A DNA stretch of 64,000 nt from an uncultured bacterium (GCA_902792085.1 CADAYE010000001.1:124001-188000), one strand, 5' to 3'; numbered from the stretch's first letter, positions 1 through 9,007 are shown. Notes: a model not told the origin generated them from the letters alone. Made by a program: numbers and translations.

Positions 1-942
1 AATTATAATAATGATTGGTCAGGTCAATTTACAGGTAAAGACGGTGTTTATAGTGTAGAAGATTTTTTAAATAATAAACAAGCGCAAGAAAATGCCCAAA
101 AAGCATTTAAGCAAGCGCAATGGCGTTATTTGCAAAATTCAGGTGCTACAAAATACTTGGGACAAACAATTAATGGAATTAAAATAACTCCAGCAGCCTT
201 ATTAGGAGGAGCACATATCGGAGGGCATGTTAAAGTTAGTGATTATGTGCATAGTGGAGGGAAAATTGACGGTAAAGATGCCAATGGAGTACCTGTAAGT
301 GAGTATATGCACAGATTTCAAGATTATGATGTTTCAGGTATTACAGGATTGAAATTTGATAATATCTCAGAAAATATTAATCAACAATCTGTTGTTACTC
401 AAGAGCCACATGAAACTAATAGTGTTCCTACTCCAAACAATATAAACTCAGATACTAATAATGCTCTATTCAAATTATTTGCAGAATACAACGCTTACCA
501 ACAAAACAACCTTCCTGATCTAAATGATTTGATGGTCAACCCTATTGAACAACAAATTCAAAAAACAAATCCATGGGATATGATCCCAATGGCTATACCT
601 GAAAGTTTAAGACAACCTTCAGGTGTTCCAACAGGTCAGGCTGCAAATTTTGATATCAATCAACTTGCAAATATGTTAGGAATTCAATTACCTGATGTAC
701 AATCTACAAATCAACCTAAACAGGATTCAGGCTTATTCGGTTACACAAATCCATTAACTGGCAGCAATCATATATACACAAGAGAAGAAGTTGGTGCGAT
801 GACTACGGATGAATTTGCCAAACATGAAAAAGAAATTGATGCACAAACAAGAGCATTCAATGGTACAATGCCGACCAATGGTGACATGCAGCGAGAAGCA
901 ATAAAACTGCGCCTCGCATTAAACGGCAACGCCTCCAATTAG
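1..942 (+). CDS. 3' part of a secreted-type or phage-like protein, family uncertain
   Basis: The reading frame is open from base 1, so the gene begins upstream of the window; 313 residues are visible. The first ~90 residues hold a motif chain (WSGQFTGKDGVYSVEDFLN, then TINGIKITPAALLGGAHIGG, then a YMHRFQDYDVSG stretch). I recall this layout from peptidoglycan-binding or phage/secretion-linked proteins, where such a unit precedes a variable tail. The rest is rich in Asn, Gln, Pro and Thr, with low complexity and no membrane segment, ending in KLRLALNGNASN. No catalytic residues could be assigned. It ends with TAG, and another frame carrying a typical C-terminal tail motif follows at 966-1091. 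Function unknown. Confidence 0.6.
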   Translation, partial: NYNNDWSGQFTGKDGVYSVEDFLNNKQAQENAQKAFKQAQWRYLQNSGATKYLGQTINGIKITPAALLGGAHIGGHVKVSDYVHSGGKIDGKDANGVPVSEYMHRFQDYDVSGITGLKFDNISENINQQSVVTQEPHETNSVPTPNNINSDTNNALFKLFAEYNAYQQNNLPDLNDLMVNPIEQQIQKTNPWDMIPMAIPESLRQPSGVPTGQAANFDINQLANMLGIQLPDVQSTNQPKQDSGLFGYTNPLTGSNHIYTREEVGAMTTDEFAKHEKEIDAQTRAFNGTMPTNGDMQREAIKLRLALNGNASN

Positions 943-965
943 TAAAAATATTCATTTTTACATAA

Positions 966-1091
966 TTGTCGGTCTGGTACTACGTACCTGCCTCTGCTCG
1001 GCTTGGTGGCGGTGTTGTGTATGTAAATTCATATACCCGTTCCGATGGAACACAAGTTAAAGGTTACTACCGTTCAAAACCGAGATTTTAA
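966..1091 (+). pseudogene. Orphan C-terminal tail (YTRSDGT..GYYRS motif), gene remnant
   Basis: A short frame without a start codon opens after a TAA at 963 and ends at TAA 1089-1091. Its end reads VYVNSYTRSDGTQVKGYYRS, a tail I recognise as a recurrent C-terminus of surface or phage-type proteins. It is in another frame than the preceding gene and separated from it by a stop, so it is either the displaced tail of that gene after a frameshift or a leftover of a lost neighbour. It includes the stretch CCTCTGCTCGG, which recurs in the modules next to tRNA-Glu. Confidence 0.4.
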
Positions 1092-1162
1092 ATTCATATC
1101 CATTAAATTAATGATGTGAAATTGTTGATTTTAGCCTAAAATAGTGTAAAATATAATAGATT

Positions 1163-1260
1163 TCTCCCCTTATGAGGGGAGAATACAAAAGGGGTGCTAT
1201 TCCGTCAGGTAAAAATTACAAAATGGCACCCATCCCTATCCCTTCCCTCGAAGGGAAGGG
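1163..1260. repeat. Two REP-like palindromes
   Basis: TCTCCCCT-tatg-AGGGGAGA (1163-1182) and CCCTTCCCT-cga-AGGGAAGGG (1240-1260) are C/G-rich palindromes in an AT-rich gap. The same kind of palindrome, flanked by 'cacccatcc'-like text, recurs at 9112, 11747, 15393, 32383 and near 61610. They are intergenic dispersed repeats; the second ends 24 nt before the helicase start. Confidence 0.55.
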
Positions 1261-1284
1261 AATTAAGATAAAAAGGGGAATCTT

Positions 1285-4200
1285 ATGTTACAGGAAGCAA
1301 CAAAAGCACTAAATTCAGCATTTAATAACAGTTTTATTAAGAAAATCAGTCAATATCTTCACGATTGTGTGCGTGAGGAGGTTAAAAGTTCAACTTTCCG
1401 AAACCTCAAAGGTGATAAAGATAACAAGTGGATTTTCTTAAAAGAAAAAGAAACTTTACTTACAAACGGTCTTGAATATTTAAAACTTGACGGGGCAAAC
1501 CCGAATTTGACCGAACTTATGATTCAGAGTGAAAATAATTCAAGAGATAAATACCTCATTTACGGTTATATGTTTTTGGTTGGCAGAAACGGAAAATCTA
1601 AGCGTCGTAATGAGTTTTTGACCCCGCTTTTGTATGTTCCGTGCAAATTGGAGCGAAACGGCGTAAATATAAATTGTATTCGTCAGGAAGATATTTTGTC
1701 TTTAAATACCGGCGCTTTGGCATCTTTGATGAAAAAAAGTGATGATGACGATGAAGTGGATTCTTTTTTGGAAGGTATTTTGGATGTTGTTCCTGATTTA
1801 CCTATTACAAAAGAAAAAATGGATATTTTCCTGACCACATTAAAATCACTTATTCCTGATGTTGAGATTGCTCTTGATAATAGCGAAGATGCAGATGAAG
1901 ATAATGTTTCAAGAGATGAAACACCTGATTATTCAAATGTTGAAATAAACGGTGATAATTTAGACGAAATAATTGAAGATGATATTCAACAGCAAAAACA
2001 AAAATATGAGGGGGATCTCAAAAAACTTTGTGTAACTTATCAAAGCGCAATTATTTTGACAAAACGCCCGACAGTTACGGCAGGTGTTTTGCACGAACTT
2101 TTGCAAATCGCAGAAAAACCAAGCGGAGTTTATCGTGAAACTACTTTATCAGTTATAAATGATGAATATAATCAGGCGGTTGAAAGAAACACAGTTAAAG
2201 ATGACAATACTCCTTTCTATCCGATTACTCCATTGTCTTTGAGTGATTCGCAGGAAAGAGTAATTAAAAATATTGAAAACAATAAATTTATTGCGGTTCA
2301 AGGACCTCCGGGAACAGGAAAATCTCAGACTATTGTAAACCTTGCTGCACACCTGATAGCAAACGGAAAAACAGTTTTAATTGCTTCCCGTATGGATAAG
2401 GCTGTGGATGTTGTTGCTGACCGCTTAAATGGTCTTGGGGCTCCGTATCTTGCGTTGAGGGCTGGAAGATTAAATTACCAAAGACAATTAAGTAATCAAC
2501 TCAAAGATTTGACTAATAATAAAATTAATCTTGATGATGATGTAGAAGATTATATTTTTGCAGATGTTGATGATATGAAAAAACATCTCGATATTATCCG
2601 TGAAACCGAACAAAAATGTGAAAATATTATAAAACTTGAGAAAAAATGGCACGATTTGAGAGATGAAATTAAAGAAAACTCTATGGCTGTCGGCGATATG
2701 CAGTATATTAAACGACCGCTTAAAAAATCCGAAATTGATAATATAAATGATGTTATCAAAACTTTGACGGAAAATATGGAAAAAGCAGGATTTTTTGCAG
2801 GTTTAAAAAATATGTCAAGTTTAAGACAACTCAAAAAAATTCTCGACTTAAAAGATTTTGAGGTTGAAAGTGAAAATTTAGATCGTCTGAAAGTCGAACT
2901 TGATTTTATTACTCAAAAGTGGCAGTTAAGAAAAATTGAAGCGGATATTCAAAAAATCGGTAATCTTCATGTCATGATGGAGCAAATTCGTCAACTCAAA
3001 AGAAAACAGAAATCTTTGGCAATAAATATCCTCAAAAGTTCTCGCCGTGAAGCGTTGAAATCACTTTTGCGTGATGCAAAAAAAGTTCGCAGAATAAAAA
3101 TTCATTCAAAATCACTTGTAAGTAACAGAAGAAAAAATTCTGAAAATATACTTGAAACAGAAGATTTCAAACCGTTATTAGAGGCATTCCCGTGCTGGTG
3201 TGTTACTACTTATGCGGTATCTGACAGTTTGCCTTTAAAACCCGGAATGTTTGATGTTGCAATTATTGATGAGGCTTCGCAGTGCGATATTGCAAGTTGT
3301 TTCCCGATTATGTACCGTGCCAAAAAATCGGTTATCGTAGGAGATGATAAACAATTACCGCACCTGTCTTTCCTTGAAAAAGCCAAAGAACAATCATTTT
3401 TAAGTCAATACGGAATCCCTGACAAGTATCAATTGATGTGGAGATTCAGAACAAATTCCATGTTTGATTTGGCAGATTACTATTCAATGAATTCTGTTAT
3501 GCTTGATGAGCATTTTAGAAGCCTTCCGCCTATAATCAATTTTTCTAACCGTGAATTTTATTCTGACAGAATAAGAGTTATGCGCAAGGACAAACTTGAT
3601 GAAAAAGTTTTGGATTTGGTCAAAGTTCAAGACGGAAAAGTTGATTCTGATGCAACAAGAAACCTGCCTGAAGTTGAAGAACTTGTCAAAGTTTTGCATG
3701 AAATTATTGTGGAAGACGAAAAAAATAACCCTGATAATCCGACAACCATCGGGATAATTTCACCTTTTAGAGCGCAGGTTGAACAACTGAAAATTTCTGT
3801 ACCAAAAGTTTTGTCTGATTACATGATTAAAAAACACCAAATTGAAATTGGTACGGCGCATACCTTTCAGGGTGATGAAAGAGATATAATGCTTATTTCA
3901 TGGGGCTTTGCAAACAATTCTCATCCGCAGAGCATTACATTTATTCAGAAACCTAATTTGTTTAATGTTGCGATTACAAGAGCGAAAAATAAATGTATAA
4001 ACTTTGTTTCTCACGATATTGAAACAATGTCAGAAGGGCATTTCAGAAATTATATTTCTTATATCAAAGAGTATTTGGAGCGCAAACGTGCGCTTGCAAA
4101 TGACGAAATAGATGCAAATATTTATAAAAACTCATTTGAGCGTGAAGTTGCCGATGAAATTCGTAAACTTGACCATCATGTACTCGCAGGGGTAGATATT

Positions 4201-4404
4201 GCAGGTTTGAGTGCGGATTTGGTTGTAGATGACAAGTTTATACTTGAAATTGACGGCGTTGAGGACAAGCAAAAGTCTAATATTTCAAATATGAAAAAGC
4301 AATCTATACTTGAGCGAAGCGGATATAAAGTTAAACGCATAACCTTCAGAGAATGGCAATATTCACCAAAGGCTTGTTTAGACAGAGTTTTGACACTTGA
4401 ATAA
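1285..4404 (+). CDS. SF1 (Upf1/Dna2-like) helicase fused to a C-terminal PD-(D/E)XK-type nuclease domain
   Basis: 1039 residues. Walker A GPPGTGKS lies at residues 340-347, after an unfamiliar N-terminal region with an acidic stretch. The helicase core continues with Walker B (IIDEASQ, Asp662-Glu663), then GDDKQLPHLSF, LDEHFRS, and motifs V/VI (GTAHTFQGDERD, FNVAITRAKN), as in AAA_11/AAA_12 helicases. A charged, probably coiled-coil insert fills residues ~430-620. The last ~100 residues (FEREVADEIRKL, ADLVVDDKFILEIDG, then a Vsr-like end) match DUF559/MTES_1575-type endonuclease folds. SD AAAAGGGG sits 7-8 nt before ATG. It stands alone in its transcription unit. Such fusions occur in DNA repair and in anti-phage or restriction-like systems; the sequence does not decide which. 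Confidence 0.85.
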   Translation: MLQEATKALNSAFNNSFIKKISQYLHDCVREEVKSSTFRNLKGDKDNKWIFLKEKETLLTNGLEYLKLDGANPNLTELMIQSENNSRDKYLIYGYMFLVGRNGKSKRRNEFLTPLLYVPCKLERNGVNINCIRQEDILSLNTGALASLMKKSDDDDEVDSFLEGILDVVPDLPITKEKMDIFLTTLKSLIPDVEIALDNSEDADEDNVSRDETPDYSNVEINGDNLDEIIEDDIQQQKQKYEGDLKKLCVTYQSAIILTKRPTVTAGVLHELLQIAEKPSGVYRETTLSVINDEYNQAVERNTVKDDNTPFYPITPLSLSDSQERVIKNIENNKFIAVQGPPGTGKSQTIVNLAAHLIANGKTVLIASRMDKAVDVVADRLNGLGAPYLALRAGRLNYQRQLSNQLKDLTNNKINLDDDVEDYIFADVDDMKKHLDIIRETEQKCENIIKLEKKWHDLRDEIKENSMAVGDMQYIKRPLKKSEIDNINDVIKTLTENMEKAGFFAGLKNMSSLRQLKKILDLKDFEVESENLDRLKVELDFITQKWQLRKIEADIQKIGNLHVMMEQIRQLKRKQKSLAINILKSSRREALKSLLRDAKKVRRIKIHSKSLVSNRRKNSENILETEDFKPLLEAFPCWCVTTYAVSDSLPLKPGMFDVAIIDEASQCDIASCFPIMYRAKKSVIVGDDKQLPHLSFLEKAKEQSFLSQYGIPDKYQLMWRFRTNSMFDLADYYSMNSVMLDEHFRSLPPIINFSNREFYSDRIRVMRKDKLDEKVLDLVKVQDGKVDSDATRNLPEVEELVKVLHEIIVEDEKNNPDNPTTIGIISPFRAQVEQLKISVPKVLSDYMIKKHQIEIGTAHTFQGDERDIMLISWGFANNSHPQSITFIQKPNLFNVAITRAKNKCINFVSHDIETMSEGHFRNYISYIKEYLERKRALANDEIDANIYKNSFEREVADEIRKLDHHVLAGVDIAGLSADLVVDDKFILEIDGVEDKQKSNISNMKKQSILERSGYKVKRITFREWQYSPKACLDRVLTLE

Positions 4405-4501
4405 CTCAAAGTCAATAAGTTCGTTCAGATATAAAATCTCTGTTCTCTGTTAAAGGAATAAGTTTTGTTATTGCGCACATGAGCGAAACAATCTAACCAT
4501 T

Positions 4502-4720
4502 TTACTTGCTTGTATCATTGAATATAATTTCAAAACCAAGAAGTTCTGCTATCATTTGAACTTCTGAATATGGCATTGTTCCTCTGCTCAATTTATTTGA
4601 AACAGATGCAAGAGTATATTTTTTCCCTGCGTGTTCAGACAACATTTCAGCGAGTTTAGTTATAGTCATTCCTCTTAATGCCAACATTGATTTTATTTGT
4701 TCTTTTGCACTTCTTTTCAT
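4502..4720 (-). CDS. Small HTH DNA-binding protein
   Basis: 72 residues from the ATG at 4718-4720, chosen because it aligns with the start of a paralogue at 62048-62254; an upstream ATG at 4756 would add 12 residues. Neither start has a clear SD. The core (SMLALRGMTITKLAEML, then ASVSNKLSRGTMPYSEV) is a compact helix-turn-helix of XRE/SinR type with almost nothing else, ending in an IAELLGFEI helix. The protein is small enough to be a lone regulator or a phage- or plasmid-type repressor. It faces away from the gene at 4854. AT-rich sequence with no other gene lies upstream. Confidence 0.65.
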   Translation of the reverse strand: MKRSAKEQIKSMLALRGMTITKLAEMLSEHAGKKYTLASVSNKLSRGTMPYSEVQMIAELLGFEIIFNDTSK

Positions 4721-4853
4721 ATTTTTTATTATACAAATTTGTTTATATGTTAACATATATGATAATGAAATATATAATTATCTATGTAAATGAGAATATA
4801 TTATCATTTATATAGATATATATTAAGCATAATTTAACATTTATGAGGCTAAT

Positions 4854-5075
4854 ATGTGCAAAACAAATGTAAACAAACAAGCGGAATTTATTACATCCGA
4901 ATTGTATAAAATTTCAGATATGACAAGGGTTATATATGAATCAATAAGTTATAATGCTGACAATGGAATAGATTGCAGTCATATTTTTGAAATAATTGAA
5001 ATATTAAACAATAAAATTGAAAATCTGATTGAAATTAGCAAAACGCAAGAATGTGTATTGACAAATATAACTTAG
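4854..5075 (+). CDS. Small hypothetical protein, paralogue of 57249-57455
   Basis: 73 residues, predicted all-helical, no signal peptide or membrane segment. It shares a pattern with the 68-aa protein at 57249-57455: a Lys/Ala/Glu N-terminus, then a two-residue variant of 'D(N)-I/G-x-D-C-S/T-H-(I/L)' followed by an 'EI(I)xxKxE' helix. That similarity over the whole length supports a real gene. SD 'gaggcta' precedes the ATG. Its 3' end overlaps the convergent Cys-rich gene by 4 nt. Function unknown. Confidence 0.55.
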   Translation: MCKTNVNKQAEFITSELYKISDMTRVIYESISYNADNGIDCSHIFEIIEILNNKIENLIEISKTQECVLTNIT

Positions 5076-5314
5076 GCGGTTTTTCTTTGTTTTTGCGGCA
5101 CACCGACAGTTGCAATAAGTGTTTCAATTACGCGGGGCATCTGACAGATAAACGAATAATGTCCCTGTGAAAGCGAACATTTTTTGCAGTCACAATTAAT
5201 TTCATAACATTCAAGCGCCTGCTGAGTCCAATTTTGAGTAATAGAATCAGAAATTTCTTCGTTTGCAGGCGAATAAAATTCATCCTCCAAGTCTAAATCA
5301 AGCCATTGTTCCAT
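5072..5314 (-). CDS. Small Cys-rich protein with C-x6-C-x-C-x2-C...C pattern
   Basis: 80 residues. An acidic N-terminus is followed by W(T)xxAxECY, then cysteines spaced C-x6-C-x-C-x2-C, and a later CQM, ending VxETLxxxxGxP. The gene at 20544-20819 encodes the same pattern, so this is a conserved family rather than a chance frame. Four to five closely spaced cysteines suggest zinc or an iron-sulfur cluster (inference). SD AAGGGGC lies 7-8 nt before ATG. Cytoplasmic, since no signal peptide is seen. I do not recognise a named family. Confidence 0.7.
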   Translation of the reverse strand: MEQWLDLDLEDEFYSPANEEISDSITQNWTQQALECYEINCDCKKCSLSQGHYSFICQMPRVIETLIATVGVPQKQRKTA

Positions 5315-5393
5315 AAGATGCCCCTTGTAATTCCTGCCCCAATATAATTATTTACGATATGAACAAGGTTTTTATCCTATATTTGTATGAGAT

Positions 5394-6287
5394 TTATCTC
5401 AAAGCGTTCCAAAAATATCTCTTAACTTTATCAACAAATGTTGCAGGGAAGATTTCATGCGGTTCGATAACCGAAATATCGTAATCTTCAGGCTGAGTTG
5501 CTCTTTGGTATTTCAAATCTGTTTTACCAAAAAGCATTACATAGCCGACTTTGTAGCCGTCAGGAATTTCCAAATACTGACACAGGTCAGGGATTAATTT
5601 CAGAGCAATTTCCGCAAATCCGCACCACAAAGTTCCGACTCCCAAACTTTGAGCGTAAAGTTCAAAGTAACTTAATAAAATTATCGGGTCAACAGGTGCG
5701 CACGGTGCAGTTACAGGCACAGACACAACCAACATGTGCGGTGCGCCTCTGAAAATTACATCTTTGCCGTCTATAAATTGTTGTTTGAATTTTTCAAATT
5801 TCTTTGATACAGGAAGCCATTTGTTTGATAAAAGTGCTTTTTTGATAGTATTATTAGTTCTGTTTCTGAATCTGTTCATAACTTCAATATCATCAATGAG
5901 TGCGATATGGAGTTTATGGTTATTACAGCCTGTCGGAGAATATTTGAGCATATCTTTGAGTTTTTGCATAGTCGCTTTGTCAAGATTTTCCTGCCTGTAA
6001 CTTCTTATACTTTTTCTGTGCTGAATAAGGTTCAAAACCTGTTCATCCGTTGGCAAATTATTATCACAAATGTCTGAATCCTCAGGCTTTTTGTCGCATA
6101 TTGAAATTGCACCGGCAGGACAAATTGCTAAACAATGCTGGCATTTCATACAATATTGTTCATTCCCCGATTTTACAAGCGGAAAACCTTCTTTATCAAA
6201 TTCTATAATTCCTGTACCACAGTCATCAGAACATTTACCGCAATGAATACATTTTTCCCTGTCCACAACAAAATTTAATTCTGACAT
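5394..6287 (-). CDS. Ferredoxin-nitroreductase fusion
   Basis: 297 residues. The N-terminal ~75 residues hold two [4Fe-4S] motifs (CIHCGKCSDDC and CMKCQHCLAICPAG). From ~88 on, a nitroreductase/FMN-binding domain begins with RKSIRSYRQENL, continues with SPTGCNNH, and has an Ala/Pro-rich core (GAPHMLVVS, LGVGTLWCGFAE). Such fusions use a ferredoxin-like module to feed electrons to FMN in anaerobes; the substrate is not evident. SD AGAGGAG is 7 nt before ATG. Last gene of a four-gene operon (11 nt after the membrane protein gene), so its redox activity may serve the aminotransferase/hydrolase pathway. Confidence 0.88.
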   Translation of the reverse strand: MSELNFVVDREKCIHCGKCSDDCGTGIIEFDKEGFPLVKSGNEQYCMKCQHCLAICPAGAISICDKKPEDSDICDNNLPTDEQVLNLIQHRKSIRSYRQENLDKATMQKLKDMLKYSPTGCNNHKLHIALIDDIEVMNRFRNRTNNTIKKALLSNKWLPVSKKFEKFKQQFIDGKDVIFRGAPHMLVVSVPVTAPCAPVDPIILLSYFELYAQSLGVGTLWCGFAEIALKLIPDLCQYLEIPDGYKVGYVMLFGKTDLKYQRATQPEDYDISVIEPHEIFPATFVDKVKRYFWNALR

Positions 6288-6298
6288 AATTTACTCCT

Positions 6299-6631
6299 CT
6301 ATTTTAAACACAAAACCGCAAGACTTGCGCAAAAGCATAAAATCTGGATAAATGTGTATATTTTTAATGTTTCATATTTTACAAGTTTTCCGATTATAAA
6401 TGGCGAAATTACACACAAAATCAAAAACATTGACCAAAAATTACGATTTACTATAATATCTGAAATAATATAAATGCTCAATGCAAGCATATATGGAATC
6501 ATTCCGCCTGCAATTACATATCCGTAAACGGCTTTGTTTTTCGGATTTTCAAATTTGTGGAATAATCCTGCACATAGCACAAGTATTGCAACTATGTTTA
6601 AAATTATAGTTGTAAGCGTAATTATATTCAT
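6299..6631 (-). CDS. Small membrane protein, unknown function
   Basis: 110 residues with about four hydrophobic helices (e.g. TIILNIVAILVLCAGLF near the N-terminus; a second pair around residues 40-80; a last one near FIQILCFCASLAVL). Its ATG overlaps the stop of the upstream hydrolase gene (ATGA at 6628-6631), a strong sign of translational coupling. No family recognised. Part of the aminotransferase-hydrolase-membrane-nitroreductase operon. Confidence 0.7.
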   Translation of the reverse strand: MNIITLTTIILNIVAILVLCAGLFHKFENPKNKAVYGYVIAGGMIPYMLALSIYIISDIIVNRNFWSMFLILCVISPFIIGKLVKYETLKIYTFIQILCFCASLAVLCLK

Positions 6632-7464
6632 ACTGTTTGTAGTTCTCTCTGTTGTGTTTTTTGTGGTGTAAATTCGTCTAAAAATTCTTTTACCGTGTTC
6701 ATTACAAATTCTTTTTCGTTATCGTAAAGTACCATGTGATAACTGTCATTGAGTTCAACATATTTTTTAATCTTTGATGAAACTCCTTCTAAAACAACTT
6801 TTGCTCCTTTTGTGCTTGAAAGATTATCATATTTTGAATGGATACACAAAATCGGACAAGTCACATTTTTAAGATTTTTTCTGACATTTTTTGATAATTT
6901 CAAAAGTCCGTCAACACAATTCAACGGGTAATTGTCCATGCTTATATTTGCTTTCGCGGTAATTTTTGCAAGACTTTTTCTTGTGCGTTCGTTTTTAACC
7001 CCAAAACAATCGTCTTCAGGAAAAGTATAATAAAATCTTATTATTGTACTTAAAGCGAACGGCAAAAGTGAAATTGTCCATGGGATACAAAAACCGTCCA
7101 AAAATAAAGTCGTAGAAAGTGCAATAATTCCTGTCAAATCCTTATTATGTTCACCCAAATATACTGCCATTGCAGCACCCAAACACAAGCCCGAAACAAA
7201 AAACCGGTTATAATTTTTTCTCAAATTTGTGTATTTATTTTGAGCAAATTCGCACCAATCCTGCCATGTAACAGTTTCAATTTCGCTTATTCTGTCGCCA
7301 TGTCCCGGAAATGAGTAGCAAAAAACATCATACCCGTTTTTAAACAAAAAATCACCGTATTTTTTCATCTCAAACGGACTGCCTGTCAAACCGTGAAACA
7401 ACAGTACGGCTTTATCTGTTTCAGAGTCGTTATGTATAAGTTCAAAATCTATACTTTCGGGCAC
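6628..7464 (-). CDS. Alpha/beta hydrolase (carboxylesterase / serine-aminopeptidase S33-like)
   Basis: 278 residues. The oxyanion strand LLFHGLTGSPFEM opens the fold, and SFPGHGDR follows. The nucleophile elbow is GLCLGAA, that is G-x-C-x-G with Cys where Ser is usual; read the cysteine as the candidate nucleophile. The acid is likely in CIHSKYDNLSS (Asp) and the base in DSYHMVLYD (His). This layout resembles carboxylesterase Est30/YvaK-type enzymes. No signal peptide. GTG start at 7464 immediately follows the TAA of the aminotransferase gene, with GAGG about 10 nt upstream; the stop overlaps the next ATG. Confidence 0.82.
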   Translation of the reverse strand: MPESIDFELIHNDSETDKAVLLFHGLTGSPFEMKKYGDFLFKNGYDVFCYSFPGHGDRISEIETVTWQDWCEFAQNKYTNLRKNYNRFFVSGLCLGAAMAVYLGEHNKDLTGIIALSTTLFLDGFCIPWTISLLPFALSTIIRFYYTFPEDDCFGVKNERTRKSLAKITAKANISMDNYPLNCVDGLLKLSKNVRKNLKNVTCPILCIHSKYDNLSSTKGAKVVLEGVSSKIKKYVELNDSYHMVLYDNEKEFVMNTVKEFLDEFTPQKTQQRELQTV

Positions 7465-8895
7465 TTATGACAACCTCGTAAATAATTGGTCTATAAGTTC
7501 AATAGCCATATCAATTTCTTCATAAGAAATAGTAACGGCAGGAACAAGAGTAATAGAGTTGTTATAGTGGCTTCCTTTGTTAAGTATAATACCGCATTTT
7601 CTTCCTCTGTATGTCAAATCCCCTTTAAGACCTTCTGCCAAAATATCATGGCAAAGTTTTGAGTCAGGTGTGTAGCCGTCTTCTGTTACACATTCAATTC
7701 TCAAAGCAAGCCCCAAACCATCAACTGTACCGATTCTTTTGTGTTTTCTTTCCAATGATTTCAAACCGTCAAGGAAGTATTTACCTTTGTTTGCAACCTG
7801 AGTTTCAAAATCTTCTTCTTCAAAGGTTTTCATAACTTCGTATCCTGCTCTCATACCAATAGGATTGTTGCAGAATGTTGAGTGAGTTCTGCCGTTTGGC
7901 CATACTTCAGGATTAATAATTTCTTCTCTTGCCCACATACCTGCAAGCGGATTTAAACCGTTAGTAAGTGATTTACCAAATGTAATAACATCAGGTTTAA
8001 CATCAAAATGTTCAATAGACCAAAGTTTACCTGTTCTATAGAAGCCCATTTGTATTTCGTCTGCCACAAAAAGTACACCGAAATCGTCTAAAACTTTTTT
8101 GAGTTCTTTAAAGTATCCTTTTGGCGGAACAATATAACCGCCTGAACCCTGAACAGGTTCAACAAAGAATGCGCCGAAAGCACAGTCTTTTGTAGAATGG
8201 TCATATAAGCCGGCACAATTATCTTCAAATTCGCGTCTTAATTGTTGTACGCAATAGTAATTGCAGGAATCACATTTTTTGCCGTAAGGACATCTGAAAC
8301 AATACGGATAAGGTACAAAATGCGCCTCATCACCAAAATGTCCAAACGGTTTTCTGTATCTGTAACCTGCAGTTAAGCAACTTGCACCCAATGTTCTGCC
8401 ATGAAATCCGCCAAAAAATGAAAATACTCTGTTTTTGTGAGTGTAATTTCTGACTAATTTCAAAGCGTCTTCGGTTGCCTGTGAACCGCCTACATTGTAT
8501 TGAACGCGACCCTTATATCCAAATCTTTCAATATTTGCTTTTGCAATTTTTTCTGATAATAAAACTTTGTAATCATATAAAAAGTGAGATGAAATTTGAG
8601 GTAATGTATCTATCTGGTCAACAACGGCATCTCTTATACGTTGATTTTTATAACCCAAATTACATGCCGCAAACCACATTTCCAAATCTAAATATGGTGT
8701 GTCTTCAGAGTCATACATATAGACTCCGTTGCAATCCTTAAATACTTTCGGAATAGGGTCTGCATAAACTTTATCACCGTGAGAACAGTATTCTTTACCT
8801 ATTTCACGCAACTCATCATCAGTATAATTGATGTTTTCTGCTGTTTTAACCCCATTTACATTTTCAATATTTGTTTTAATTTCTAATACACTCAT
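7465..8895 (-). CDS. Class III PLP-dependent aminotransferase (omega-aminotransferase type)
   Basis: 476 residues. Features of the class III fold: NVGGSQATEDALKLVR (cofactor region), SFFGGFHGRTLGA, FVEPVQGSGGY, FVADEIQMGFYRTG (Asp-Glu of the PLP site), and ITFGKSLTNGLNPLAGM with the Schiff-base Lys. A Cys cluster (CFRCPYGKKCDSCNYYC) sits between the cofactor loop and the middle domain; such clusters occur in part of the GABA/putrescine/ornithine-type enzymes. The substrate cannot be read. I chose the ATG at 8895 because AGGGATGG lies ~8 nt upstream; the ATG at 8904 (3 residues longer) has AGGG directly abutting. First gene of the four-gene operon. Confidence 0.87.
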   Translation of the reverse strand: MSVLEIKTNIENVNGVKTAENINYTDDELREIGKEYCSHGDKVYADPIPKVFKDCNGVYMYDSEDTPYLDLEMWFAACNLGYKNQRIRDAVVDQIDTLPQISSHFLYDYKVLLSEKIAKANIERFGYKGRVQYNVGGSQATEDALKLVRNYTHKNRVFSFFGGFHGRTLGASCLTAGYRYRKPFGHFGDEAHFVPYPYCFRCPYGKKCDSCNYYCVQQLRREFEDNCAGLYDHSTKDCAFGAFFVEPVQGSGGYIVPPKGYFKELKKVLDDFGVLFVADEIQMGFYRTGKLWSIEHFDVKPDVITFGKSLTNGLNPLAGMWAREEIINPEVWPNGRTHSTFCNNPIGMRAGYEVMKTFEEEDFETQVANKGKYFLDGLKSLERKHKRIGTVDGLGLALRIECVTEDGYTPDSKLCHDILAEGLKGDLTYRGRKCGIILNKGSHYNNSITLVPAVTISYEEIDMAIELIDQLFTRLS

Positions 8896-9007
8896 ATTTT
8901 CCATCCCTATTCAAATAGTGTTATTTATACATTTCCATTTTTTATTCTACCACTAAAAAATCAAAAAAAAATTTTTTGCTAATTAATATTACAAAAGTGT
9001 AAAAAAA

